This document shows positions 23,953 to 35,668 of a stretch of DNA of 64,000 nt, in pieces; the stretch's first letter is position 1; the number at the start of each line of letters is the position of its first letter. The stretch lies in NCBI GenBank assembly GCA_026874595.1, contig CM049320.1, positions 11,121,964 through 11,185,963 on the forward strand. The letters are read 5' to 3'. The DNA is from Sipunculus nudus (taxonomy: Eukaryota; Annelida; Sipuncula; Golfingiida; Sipunculidae). The notes under the pieces were generated by a model. That model saw nothing but the letters and a program-made list of their open reading frames with translations. It ran no database searches and was not told the DNA's origin. The translations under genes and the position numbers were made by a program.

Positions 23953-25010
23953 TGTAACACGGCGATTTCACAATCCCTTTTTTTTGGTCACAATAAGGTA
24001 CGCACATTTGTTAACCGTGTACTCTAGTCAGTGCATGCATTCACACGAATGGCCATTTTCAGTTAGCTTTGAGCCAATGAGTGAAGACAATTCAAAATTG
24101 GTAAAACAAACCCTTTTGATTTCAAGTGGCTTGTGGTCATCTGTTGCCATACCGTCATAAACCTTGCTCCAATGTTTCTGCATAAAACGTTACAGGAGGC
24201 ACACTTGAGTATTTCATTAGAGTATGAGCTTTTGCTACCGGTAGGCTATGTACAGTTCAACTTTAAAATGTTTAATCTTGTCATAAAACCAGTAATAATT
24301 TAAGTTGAAACCAGTACAAATGTTAAACGGGCACTGATTTATAATATTCATATACCGCATTGTGCTATGCTGTAATATTTTCTTCACTTAATTATAAGTT
24401 GTTATACTGTATAATGTTAACATAACATACCAAGCTTTATAAGCCCAGAACTTTGTATGTAATATTATTTATGGTAAAATGGTGTATGTAATGTAAGTTA
24501 CATTGACAGGTATTTTCAAGGTACAAATATATTATTGCTACAGCCATACGTCTTGCAATGAGAATCACCAGGCACGTGGCCATCATGAGGGTTCTTGCCA
24601 TCATGTTCGTTTACCCTCTATCCTCTCTTGATAGGGTATGACTTGTTCCATATTGTAAAGGCATATTATGTATGAGATATTGTGATATAAGGCATATTAT
24701 CTTGTTAATTGTTGCTGCAATTCTAATATCTCAGTTGAATTTCTTATGTCAACAGTATGTAACGCTCATATAATTTTATAAGGAACTATAATAGAACCGG
24801 TCTGTTGAACAATAAATAAATACCAATAACAATGTACCTAACACTGTTATTGAACCGGTCTGTTGAACAGTAACGGTGTACTTAACACTTCCCATTTCAT
24901 GTATTTCAACAGGGTTTTTCTCTTCTATATGAATAAACTGGTCGTCACACACTCTTGGCCTTGGCAGTCTGATTTTCACACCCGGTTTCCCCGTGGTGTC
25001 CCCCGTTACA
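23953..25010 (+). mobile_element. probable solo LTR inserted in family D
   Basis: The insert begins TGTAACACGG and ends CCCGTTACA, so it has TG...CA ends with inverted terminal bases. It is flanked by CCTT and CCTA, a possible 4-bp target duplication with one mismatch. Family D sequence resumes immediately after it (CCTATATGCAGGTGGGGACA). A 58-bp direct repeat with GAACCGGTCTGTTGAACA at about 24797 and 24853, and AATAAA near 24813, fit an LTR R/U5 region. No internal coding part is present. Confidence 0.55.
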
Positions 25011-25660
25011 CCTATATGCAGGTGGGGACACCAGTCTTGTGTACAAGAAAGCCATCAAAGATGTATGGACAGGCCAAAAAATCAAGCTGTTACATCAAAC
25101 TTCTAATCTTTGCCTGTTGAAGTATCTGTTTGCACATACTGTAAGACTTTGGTTACAGATTTTCTTATATCAAGGCCTACAGGCCTAATGCAAACCTGTA
25201 CAATGGTTTATACACCAGGTATAATGCCTCAATGCTGGGCCATTACTTTTCAAGTAGGCCTACATGTCTTTTATATGAGCAAGTTATCAGAGTTGTATAC
25301 ATATGGCCAATATCAGGCTGATATCTATCCCCTCCTAAGAAAGAAGCAGGGACATACACTGTGCAAAAATTATAGTAGGTGGTGCCACCAGTCTTGTATA
25401 TGACAAAGCTTTACGATATGTATAAACTTGCCCAATTTCAGGCTGATATATCAAATTCCTCTGGAGAAATAAGCAGGCACATGCACTGTGCAAAAGTCAT
25501 TGTAGGTGGAAACACCTGTCTTGTGAATGAGAAAGACATCAAAGACCCATAGACAGGTCAAAATATCAGGCCAATACATCAAACTTCTCCAGTTTAATGC
25601 ACTGGGTTGACCAGGCTTAGGTGAGAAAGGCAGTTGCACCGAGTAAACTGTGACAAATTG
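25011..25660 (+). repeat. dispersed modular repeat, family D (right part)
   Basis: Units resume with GGTGGGGACACCAGTCTTGT and continue with GGTGGTGCCACCAGTCTTGT and a GGTGGAAACACCTGTCTTGT variant. Each has GAAAGCCATCAAAG or AAAGCTTTACGA. Plus-strand frames at 24863-25120 and 25110-25403 cross repeat and LTR sequence and are not genes. Confidence 0.78.
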
Positions 25661-26029
25661 CTGGCTCAAGCTACAGTACTGAGTGAACTCTTGACCTCCA
25701 CCTGGCTAGACTTAGTGAATTTTTTACCTGTACCTGGCTGCACTAAGTGAACTCTTGACCTTTTGCATAATCTGACACAGTTGGCAGTCTGCCAAAGCTA
25801 TCTAGCTACTGCACTGAGTGAACTCTTGACCTATACCTGGCTGCACTGAGTGAACTCTTGACCTGTTGCCTTATCTGATACAGTTGCCAGTCTGCCAAAG
25901 CTATAAATAGATCCAGGCTGACCTTTGGACTATTGCAAAATCTGAAATAGTTGGCAGTCTGCCAAGCTATTTAACCTGAAATCTAGTGGCATGATGTTAT
26001 AGATACTGATAAAACTGGTGCCAGGCTAG
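25661..26029 (+). repeat. short tandem words GAGTGAACTCTTGACC
   Basis: GTGAACTCTTGACC recurs at least four times, with CTGGCTGCACTGA, CAGTTGGCAGTCTGCC and AAAGCTAT between the copies. The same block occurs at about 52850-53300, so it is a mobile part of the D/C composite. Confidence 0.8.
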
Positions 26030-27095
26030 ATGTTACTGCTTCACATAGCTAAAATATACAGTAAAATGACTCTATTCAATCTCCATTATTCAGTCAAAAA
26101 TCATTCATGAGGAACCATTAAAGACAATTATTATAAGAATTATTGTGGGGGTTTTTCTTTTAAACAAATTGGCTTCAGTGGCATCAGTCTAAAAACGTTT
26201 TGCAGGTTTATCACTCATATAAGAAAATATTGCAAACAGGCTTAATTCAGCTACCTGTAACTCAGCCAAAAAGCACTGAACCAAAACCATTTAAACAAAC
26301 TTGAATTATCATCATCTGAGGATAATTAATGTGTGTGATATAAGAATTTGACCCAGTGGTTTTTTTAGAAGATCTTTGTAGCCACTGAGGTAAAATGGGC
26401 TGTTATATTGCATATGACTAAATTCAGCTTCCCATAACTCAGCCAAAATTCACTAAACAGAGACCATTTGAACAAATTTCAGAAAGCACTACCCTAGGAT
26501 CATTTCTGTGCGATATTAAACAATTTGGCATTATATGGTCTCAGAAAAGTTTTTGTAATTTTTGTACAATACAGGCACTGATGACCCCCATACTAAAAAG
26601 GCCAATACAGGTGGCACCACCAATACCTCTTGAATTTCAGATATGGCTTATGTGACCTTCATTGGCATAAAATTTGGTGATGATAGCTCCAGCCATTTCT
26701 GAGATTGAAATTTCAGTATGATTTTTTTGACTGATGACTAAGTTCAGATAACAGTAACTTGGCCAAAATTCACTGAATTAGAACCATTCAAACCTACTTG
26801 AGAGAGAGATGGTATAAGAAATTATTATCGTGAAACATTGAACATTTTGGCTGGACAGTTTTGGTTCTAAAGTTTTTTTAGCTTTTCCTCTATAAATCTA
26901 AGAAATTGCAGTTAGCCAAAAAATAAGCAAAATCCGATAGAGTTTTTCAGATGGCTAATTTTTTGCATTAAATTTCCTGATGCTAGCGCCTGTAATTTTT
27001 AAGATAGTATGGGTTAATATACAGATGACAATGGACGCCGGACGATGGATGATGCCACACCAACACATTAGCTCACAGGTTCGCTACAAAATGTT
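26030..27095 (+). repeat. dispersed modular repeat, family C (near full length)
   Basis: The structure follows 22050-23139, including GGTGGCACCACCAATACC near 26610 and an end in TTAGCTCACAGGTTCGCTAC. Divergence from the other copy is spread evenly by eye. Confidence 0.8.
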
Positions 27096-28946
27096 TAGAA
27101 CAATATCAGATACCTTCTAAAAACAATATGAGAATGCAGATGATATTTCATTAATGGATTCAGCTTACACATAAGTTGGATATGGACACCTATAATGTTG
27201 CCTGTACAGCTCTGCTTATATATCTACACAGCTCGATCGGTCCTCTACAACAATAAATCTAGTAGCTTTGTTCACCAAAGTATCTCAAGAGTCCTCAGAC
27301 TGTCAAATAAATCATGCAGCTAAAAATCATTAAAAGTATACTTTTATGTCACCTATAAGAATAATATCTGTGCAATGGTACTTGAGTTAAAACAAGAAGA
27401 AGACTATTTTAGCCCTCATTTTGAAAGAGGCTTAATTGGCCACAATTATGAAATCAACTTCAGCTTTCCATGACCCTACCAAGAATCAACTAAATATTCA
27501 GGACTCGAATTTGCTGAAAATTGCCACTGGAAATTGGGGCCAAGCAGCACAGAACTAGAATAACAGCAGAAGCTGACAAAAGCCCTCAGCCAAAAGAACA
27601 GTGTTTATAGTTGGTAACAGTAACAAGTACAACATTTTTGTTCTCTCATGGATGTATATCTGAACATGTCTCAGTTATAAATTTAAACTGGAGAGGAATA
27701 TACCATGCTTCAATACAATCCACCAAATGCTTTTAGAAGATTTCCTGCTCACAAGGCCAAAGTTGAAAAGTTCGATAAGAAATCATTAAAATCAGGAATT
27801 GTAGGTGGTGCCCCCAAACTTGTGCAGTAGGTACAGACCATCAGTCCAAATGATGATAGTAAGTTTTGTGAAAATCCACCCAATGATCATAGTAAGTTTT
27901 GTGAAAATCCACCCAATGGTTCCTGAGAAATAAGCTTCTAAGTGTTTTTCTATAATCAGCTCTGAAACGTAGAAAAATAGGTCAAGGTCATCCATGTTCG
28001 AACTTGACCAAGATATTGACAATATATATCTTCACCGTAGACATAAAATTCCTATGGTAAATCCTTTTAAGAGATATCCTGCTCACAAGCCAAAGTTGAA
28101 AAATCGGATAAAAATTTATTAAAAATCAGAAATTATAGGTGGCACCACCAACTTGTGCAGCAGGTACAAACCATCAGTCCCAATGACCATAGTACGTTTT
28201 GTGAAAATCCATCAAATGGTTCCTGAGAAATAAGCTTCTAAGTGTTCTTCTATAATCACCCTTAGCAAAAATAGAGCTTGTCGCGCACTGTTGCTGCAAA
28301 CTTGCTGCAGCTTTGCAGCAACCTTGCAGCAAGGTCACAATTTGCCATGCAACCTATGTTCCCCCAGCCCTTTTCCCACAGTTGGCATTTACTCAACCTA
28401 TTTAAAGATTCAGACACAATCTTGTTGGTAAATCTGTTTACACATACTGAAAAACTTTGGCTAAAAATTACTACAGATGCATATGGAATGCAAAATTATA
28501 ATACAGATACATCTCACTGATGGCAAAATCCTTAATTAACTTGAGTATGGATACCAATTATTTATAATCCATGTACAGCTGTCTTCATATACCCACAGAG
28601 AGCTGTATACCTGTGATTGTAAACATTGCCTGGCATGAGGAATATCTAAAATCATAAATCTACATTTTTTAAAAGCTTTTAATAAACATTCTTGTCAATA
28701 TTAACCATAATTCACCTGAAATCTAAATGTCTAGAGGCATGATGTAATGGATGCTATTAAAACTGGTGCCAGGCTAGATGTATCTGCTTCACACAGCTTA
28801 CATATATATGGTAAAATGACTCAATTCAATCTTTATAATTCAGCCAAAATTCATTCTTTGGAACCATAAAAGACAATTATTATGAGAGTTATTCAGGGGA
28901 TTATTCTTGTAAAATATTAAACAAATTGGCCTCAGTGGCGTCAGTC
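27096..28946. repeat. intronic sequence with two diverged duplicated blocks
   Basis: The block at about 27100-27960 (CTATACAGCT-like words, AGATTTCCTGCTCACAAGGC, then GGTGGTGCCCCCAAACTTGT) recurs at about 28050-28260 and 28510-28620 with changes. No splice-bounded exon was found. A candidate at 27170-27230 was tested and failed phase and acceptor quality. Confidence 0.5.
28290..28333. other. interleaved inverted repeats (quasi-palindrome)
   Basis: GTTGCTGCAAA (28290-28300) pairs with TTTGCAGCAAC (28312-28322). CTTGCTGCA (28301-28309) pairs with TGCAGCAAG (28325-28333). The order is A, B, A', B', so in single-stranded form the two stems interleave like a pseudoknot rather than nest. Confidence 0.7.
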
Positions 28947-29790
28947 AAACAAGTGACCCATGGGTCATGATGCTAAGCTGATTGAGAAGAGATTCGAAAA
29001 GGAAATTTTATCATCTGAATGGTAGTATATACCCGTTCAACTGAAGCACCAAACAGATTAACCAACAGGCCAAGATTGTGTCTGTATTTATATATCTCAA
29101 AAATAGAGGAAAAATGCATAAACTTTACAAAAAATACAGGTGGCTCCACCAGTCTGCAGAAACTAATAAAAACACTTAATGGTCAATATCCATGCACAGA
29201 ATCATCGTGATCTCTGCATTAGTTGTTCAGATACTTCAGCTTTTGTATCAAATTTGCCATTATTCTGAGGGATACTTTGGAGTCCTATAGCTAGAAGGAT
29301 ATGGGTAACAGAGACCTAATTTCAGGTTTCCACGGGCACTTTTCATGGGCCTCCTTGCATGACAAGAATGAAGATTCTAGGTCCAGTTGTTACAATTTGT
29401 GCCACGTTAACAGATGACAGCACCCTTAAAGATCTCAAAAATAGAGAAAAAAATTCCTAAAAAAACCCGAACAAATACAGGTGGTGCCACCAGTCTGCAG
29501 AAACTGATGAAACACTCCATGATCATATATCCATACAATATTTGTGATCTCTGCATTAGTTATTCAGATACTTCAGCTTTTGTATCAAATTTTTCATTAT
29601 TCTGAGCTGTACTTTGGAGTGCCATAGCTCAAAGGATATGGGTAACAGAGACCTAATTTCAGGTTTCCATGGAGACTTCATTGGTCTCCCCAAGCGTCAA
29701 GAATGAAGATTCAAGGTCCAGTCTTTACGATTTGTACCCTGTTGACAGATAACTACATCCTTAAAGGTCTCAAAAATAGAGAAAAACAAG
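28947..29790 (+). repeat. family Q element, leader plus two units
   Basis: The leader palindrome TGACCCATGGGTCA is at 28954-28967. Units open with GGTGGCTCCACCAGTCTGCA and GGTGGTGCCACCAGTCTGCA and run about 350 bp each. No 3' hairpin follows. Family A sequence begins at about 29795 instead. Confidence 0.78.
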
Positions 29791-31148
29791 GCCCTTCAGG
29801 CCTAATGCAAACCTGTGCTAAGGTTGGGAGTATGAATGGAGGTTTATTTTTAAATATTTAATATTGATCCTTTTAAGTCCTGCGCATATCTACCTTAGTC
29901 ATTATGATTTCAGCAAAATGGACATTTTGGACCTGCAAGATTCAGACTAGGACATTTTAAAACTAGAATATGGGTTGTCGACAAGCAACTATGTGTATCC
30001 ACAGAAATCAGAGTGAGACGGGTGAAGTGAGGCATGGATTAAATGGCAAGGGGAATAGAGTGAGGTGTGTTGCATATTAGCTTGGATGTCTGCAGCATAA
30101 ACGTAAATGTAGGTGGTGCCACTTGTCATAAAATTGAGAAAATTGTCAAGGATGTATAAACCTGCAAAATTTCAGGTGGATAAGTCAAACCACTGCTGGG
30201 ATATGTGTAATTTTATCCCAAAGCAGATGAACAGATGGATGGTGTTTATAAGTAGTTGCAGGTGGCACCACCAGTTTTGCTTATGATGAAGAACTATGTG
30301 AGATCTATACACAAGCAAAATTTTGGCCCAATCGGTCAAACAGATCCCGAGATATGAGCTTAGACGTCTGCAGAGTAAACATGAATGTAGGTGGCGCCAC
30401 CTGTCATAAAATCAAGAAAGCTGTCGAGGAAGTATAAACCTGCAAAATTTCAGGTGGAAAAGTCAAACCACTGCTGGTAAATGAGTAATATTATCCCAAG
30501 GCAGATGAACAGATGGATGCTGTGCAAATATGGTTGCAGGTGGCACCACCATTTTTAGTGTATGTTATAAAGCTGTCAAAGGGCTACATTTGTGCAAAAT
30601 TTTTAGCCTGATCGGTAAAAACGGGTCCTGAGATATGCAGGTTTATGTGTGGAAACAAATGGACGCTGGGTAGAAAGGAAAGGTCAGAGGTCAACCAAAA
30701 ATGAGGGCGCAGCAGTTCACATGTGACCTGATGATAAACCCAATAAGCTTAAAATGCAAACCAAGTTTTTTTCAAACAGTTGAAAGATATAGTTCCAATA
30801 ATCTAGGAATTCTGCATCTAAACATTGTGTCTAGACGCTGTGTCTAGACACCCCCCAAGAGCCAGGTCAGTTGCCATGGTGATGTCTGGACCCCACCTGT
30901 TTGTACTGAGTGACCTCTTGACTTGGCTGCTGAAACTCATCATGTTGTCAAATCTGTTTTCAAATACAGAAAGCCTTTTTCAATTGGCAACAATGTTTTT
31001 TTTTCAACTAATTACCCAACCTATTCTTATAAAACTGGCAGAACCCTACCATAGAATAATTCCTGTGAAGTTAAAACCAATCAGCTTAACAGTTTCATCA
31101 TAGATCAGTGTATAAGCTTGAAAAGTTTAAAATTACATTTTCGCTTGT
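29791..31148 (+). repeat. family A copy followed by the TCTAGAC segment
   Basis: AAAACTAGAATATGGGTTG occurs at about 29958. GGTGGTGCCACTTGTCATAA, GGTGGCGCCACCTGTCATAA and GGTGGCACCACCATTTTTAG mark the successive units. The part from about 30800 matches 18680-19000 and ends TTTTCGCTTGTAACAAG, where the next element begins. Confidence 0.78.
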
Positions 31149-33547
31149 AACAAGTGACCCATTGGTCATGACGCTCAGCTGACTGGGAAGAGATTCGCAA
31201 AAGGCAATTTTATCACCAGAATGGTAGTATATACCCATTCAACTGAAGCATCAAACAGATTAACCAACAGGCCAAAATTTAGTCTGTATTTATATATATC
31301 TCAAAAATAGAGAAAAATGTGTAAACTTTTAAAACTAGAATACGGGTAACCAACAAGTGACTACATGTATCTGCCAAAATCGGATAGTGAGGCATGGATT
31401 GAGTGGCAAGGGGAAATAGAGTGAGGTATGTTGCATATTAGCATGGATGTCTGCAGCCTAAATGTGTATGTAGGTTGTGCCACCTACCACAAATCCAGAA
31501 ATCTGTCCAAGTTGTATACACCTGCAAAATTTTAGGCAGAAAAGTCAAACCACTACATGTATATGAGCGATTTTTGCCCATGGCAGACAAACAGACAAAC
31601 ACTGTGCAAAAATCTTTGCAGGTAACCCCTCCAGTTTTGTGTATGATAAAGACCTATGTGAGATCTAAACACATGTACAATTTTGGCCCAATCGTTCAAA
31701 TGGTTCCTGAGATATGAGCTTGGATGTGTCCAGCGTTAACTAGAATGTAGGTGGCGCCACCTGTCATAAAATCAAGAAAGCTGTCCACAATGTATAAACC
31801 TGCAAAATTTTAGGCAGTTATGTCGAACCACTACAGAGAAATGAGTAATTTTAGGCCACGGCAGACTAACAGACAGACGCTGTGCAAACATTGTTACAGG
31901 TGGAGCCACCATTTTTTGTGTATGTTACAGAGCTATCAAAGGGCTACATTTGTATAAATTTTATTTCCTGATCGGTCAAACTTCATAAGCTTGGATGTCA
32001 TCAGCGTGAACGTGAACGTAGGTGGCGCCACCTGTCATAAAATCAAGAAAGCTATCCTGGATGTATACACATGACGAATTTCAGGTGAATTAGTCAATTC
32101 ACTGCAGAGATATGAGTGATTTTAACCCAAGGCAGATGAACAGATGGACACTGTGCAAACATGGTTACAGGTGGCGCCACCATTTTTTGTGTATGTTATA
32201 AAGCAATCCAAGGGCTACATTTGTATCAATTTTATTTCCTGATCGGTCAAACGGTTCCCGAGATATGAGGGTTTATGAGTGGAAACAGACCCACAAATGG
32301 ACACTGGATAGAGAGAAAAGGTCAGAGGTCAATGCAAATTGGTTAGGCACCAGTTCACATGTGACCCGATAATAGGTGTAAGTTTGGGAAAAATCGGTCC
32401 ATTAGTCTCCGAGGAGCTCTCTGGAAACGAACGCCGCCACGGCGGAGGAACTCGGTCAGAAACATAGTATCCGCAAAACTTCGTTTTGGCGGATACAAAA
32501 ATACAGGTGGCTCCACCAGTCTGCAGAAACTAATAAAAACACTTAATGGTCAATATCCATGCAAAAAATCATGGTGATCTCTGCATTAGTTGTTCAGATA
32601 CTTCAGTTTTTGTATCAAATTGTCCATTATTCTGAGGGATACTTCGGAGTCCTATAGCTTGAAGGATATGGGTAACAGAGACCTAATTTCAAGTTTCCAC
32701 GGGCACCTTTCATGAGCCTCCTTGCATGACAAGAATGAAGATTCTAGGTCCAGTTGTTGCGATTTGTACCCTGTTGACAGATAACCACATCTTTAAAGGT
32801 CTCAAAAAAAAGAAAAAAATTCGTAAAAATTTGAAAAAAAATAGAGGTGGCACACCCAGTCTGCAGAAACTGATGGAACAGCTCATGATCAATATGTATG
32901 CCGAAAATCATGACCATCAGTGTTGCAGTTATTGAAATACTGCAGTTTTTGTATCAAATTTTCCATTATTCATGGGGGGGGGGGGTGTTTTGGACCCATA
33001 CAGCTTAACGAATATGGGTAACAGAGACAAAATTTCTGGTTTCCAAGGAGATTTTTCATGGACCTCTCAGTGTGTCAAGAATTAAGATTCTAAGTCGTCT
33101 TTATGATTTGTGCCTTGTTAACAGATGTTCACATTTTTAAAGGTCTCAAAAATAGAGAAAAAAATTCGTAAAAAATCGAAAAATACAGCTGGCGCCACCA
33201 GTCTGCAGGAAGTGATGTAACATCTCATGATCAATATGTATGCCAAAAATCATGACCATCAGTCAAGTAGTTAATGAGATATTGAAGTTTTTGTATGAAA
33301 TTTTTGACTTTTCTGGGGGGTACTTTGGGGCCACATAGCTCGAAGGATATGGGTAACAGAGACCTCATTTCTGGTTTCCAAGGAGATTTTTATGGACCTC
33401 TCAGAATCCCAAGTTACAAGGTTCTAGGTCCAGCGGTTACGATTTGTGCCTTGTTAACGGACGGTCAGACGGACAGACGGACAGACGGACGACGGACAAA
33501 GAGTGATCGCTATAGCTCAGATGACTTTCAGTCAGCTGAGCTAAAAA
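31149..33547 (+). mobile_element. 2.4-kb composite modular element with both ends
   Basis: The 5' end is ACAAG then TGACCCATTGGTCA (31155-31168) and ACGCTCAGCTGACT. The 3' end is the hairpin 33513-33543 with right arm AGTCAGCTGAGCT and an A-run. Inside are a family A array (31330-32497) with its own terminal hairpin GTATCCGC/GCGGATAC (32467-32496), then three family Q units. The last is preceded by a GACGGACAGACGG tract. A second copy with the same internal A-to-Q junction starts at 61291. No transposase is present. Open frames in it (for example 33295-33561) run through repeat units and the GACGG tract. Confidence 0.72.
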
Positions 33548-34056
33548 ATACATCAATGTAGGTGGCACCACCAATACCTCAAAATCAGATATGACATATG
33601 TGACAAACATTGGTATAAAATTTGGTGATTATAGCTCTCACCGTTTCTGAGATTTTAATTTTAGTGTGCTTTTTTGGACAGATGACTAAGTTCAACCTCC
33701 TGTAACTCAGCCAATAATCTCCGAACTGGAACCATTCATAACAACTTGAGAGAGATTGTTCCAGGGACCATTTCTGTGAAATATTGGACAATTTGGCTGG
33801 ACAGTTTCAGAGGAGAAGATTTTTAAAGGTTTTTAAGCTTTTTCTCTATAATATCTAAATTAATGCAGATACCCAATAATAAGCTCCTGGGCACCAAGTT
33901 TTACATGTGACTAATTTATACATGTAATATGGAGCTGCTAGCTCCAACGGTTTCTGACTTACAGCCATGGACGGCGGAAAGCCAGCCCTGGACAGCTGAT
34001 GGCGGGTGGCTCACGGACGACGCTGCGCCATCGCATAAGCTCACAGGTTCGCTAAA
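33548..34056 (+). repeat. family C copy directly after a family Q 3' end
   Basis: It opens ACATCAATGTAGGTGGCACC and ends CGCATAAGCTCACAGGTTCG, CTAAAAATTG. It abuts the preceding hairpin with only the A-run between them, and the next Q unit follows at once. Confidence 0.78.
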
Positions 34057-34766
34057 AATTGTAAAAATTTGAAAAAATACAGGTGGTGCCACCAGTCTGC
34101 AGGAACTGATGGAACACCTCTTGATCAATATGTATGTAAAAAATCATGACCATCAGTGATGTAGTTAATGAGATAATGAAGTTTTTGTATGAAATTTTTG
34201 ACTATTATTGGGGGTAATTTGGGCCCCATAGCTCAAAGGATATGGGTAACAGAGACCTAATTTCTGGTTTCCATGGAGTCTTTTCATAGGTCTGTCCCTG
34301 TGTGAAGAATGAAGATTCTAGGTCCAGTCTATACGATATGTGCCCTGTTAACAGATGTATACATTATTTAAGGTCTCAAAAATAGAGAAAAAATTCCATA
34401 AAAAATTGAAAAATACAGGTGGCACCAGCAGTCTGTAGGAACTGATGAAACATCTCATGATATATGTATGCCAAAAATCATGACCATCAGTGATGTAGTT
34501 AATGAGATATTGAAGTTTTTGTATGAAATTTTTTACTATTATTTGGGGTACTTTGGGGCCCATAGCTCAAAGGATATGGGTAACAGAGACCTAATTTCTG
34601 GTATCCAAGGAGATTTTTCATCGAACTCTCAGAATGTGAAGTTACAAGATTCAAGGTCCAGTGGTTACGATTTGTGCCTAAGTAACAGACAGACGGACAG
34701 ACGGACAACCGACATATAGAGTGATCGCTATAGCTCAGCATGACTGAAAGTCAGCTGAGCTAAAAA
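34057..34766 (+). repeat. two family Q units with 3' hairpin
   Basis: Units open at GGTGGTGCCACCAGTCTGCA and GGTGGCACCAGCAGTCTGTA. The hairpin is at 34731-34762. Its loop reads GACTGAAAGTC where other copies have GACTTTCAGTC, so the loop core is inverted here. Confidence 0.78.
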
Positions 34767-35668
34767 ACGTTTTGCAGGTTTATAACTTATATGGGAAAAT
34801 ACAGCAAAATGGTTAAGTTAAGCTTCCCATAACTCAGCCAAAAATTACTGAACCAAAACCATTTGAACAAACTTGTATTATCAACATCTGAGGATAATTA
34901 ATATCGAGATTTAAGAATTTGGCCCAGTGGTTTTTGAGAAGAAGATCTTTGTAGCCACTGACCTAAAATGGGCTGTTGTGGCATATGACCACATTCAGCT
35001 TCCCATAACTCAGCCAAAAATCACTGAACTGAGACCATTTGAACAAACTTCAGAAAGCACTACCGTAGGATCATTTCTGTGTGATATTAAACAATTTGGC
35101 CATATGCATGGTTTCAGAAAAAAAGTTTTTTGTAGCCGTCAGTATGATACGGGCACTGATGACCCCCATACAAAAAAGGCCGATGCAGGTGGCGCAACCA
35201 ATACCTCAATTTCAGATATGACTCGTGTGACCAACATTGGCATAAAATTTGGTGAAGATAGCTCAAACCATTTCTGAGATTGTAATTATAGTATGTTTTC
35301 TTGGACAGATGACTAAGTTCAATTTCCTGTAACTCTGCCAAAAATCACTGAACTTAAACCATTCGAACAAACTTGAGAGAAATTGTTCCAGGAATCATTT
35401 TTATGAAATATTGGACAATTTGGACAGTTTCTGAGAAGAAGATTTTTAAAGCTTTTTGAGCTTTTTCCTTATAGAATCTAAGAAAATGCAGTTAGCCAAA
35501 AAATAAGCAAAATCCGTTATAGTTTTTTAGATGACTAATTTTTTGCATAAAATTTTGTGATGCTAACTCTTGCCTTTATAAAGATAGTATGGGTTAACAG
35601 ACAGACGACGGATGACAGACGCCGGACAATGCCACACGGCATCGCATAGGCTCACAGGTTCGCTTAAA
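34767..35668 (+). repeat. family C copy
   Basis: It starts ACGTTTTGCAGGTTTATAAC, contains GGTGGCGCAACCAATACC near 35190, and ends GCATAGGCTCACAGGTTCGC, TTAAAAAAC. The 116- and 75-codon frames inside are shadows. Confidence 0.78.

Noticed and set aside
27165-27235. Possible minus-strand exon between AAGCAG and GTAAGC
   Set aside because: The acceptor has no pyrimidine tract, the phase does not fit the gene, and a diverged copy of the block lies at 28510-28620.
32974-32984. G-runs here and at 14281 and 63448 as G-quadruplex elements
   Set aside because: Each is a single homopolymer inside family Q at the same unit position, so it reflects slippage in the repeat.
34927-35277. 116-codon plus-strand frame
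   Set aside because: It lies wholly inside a family C repeat copy. Other copies have stops in the same place.
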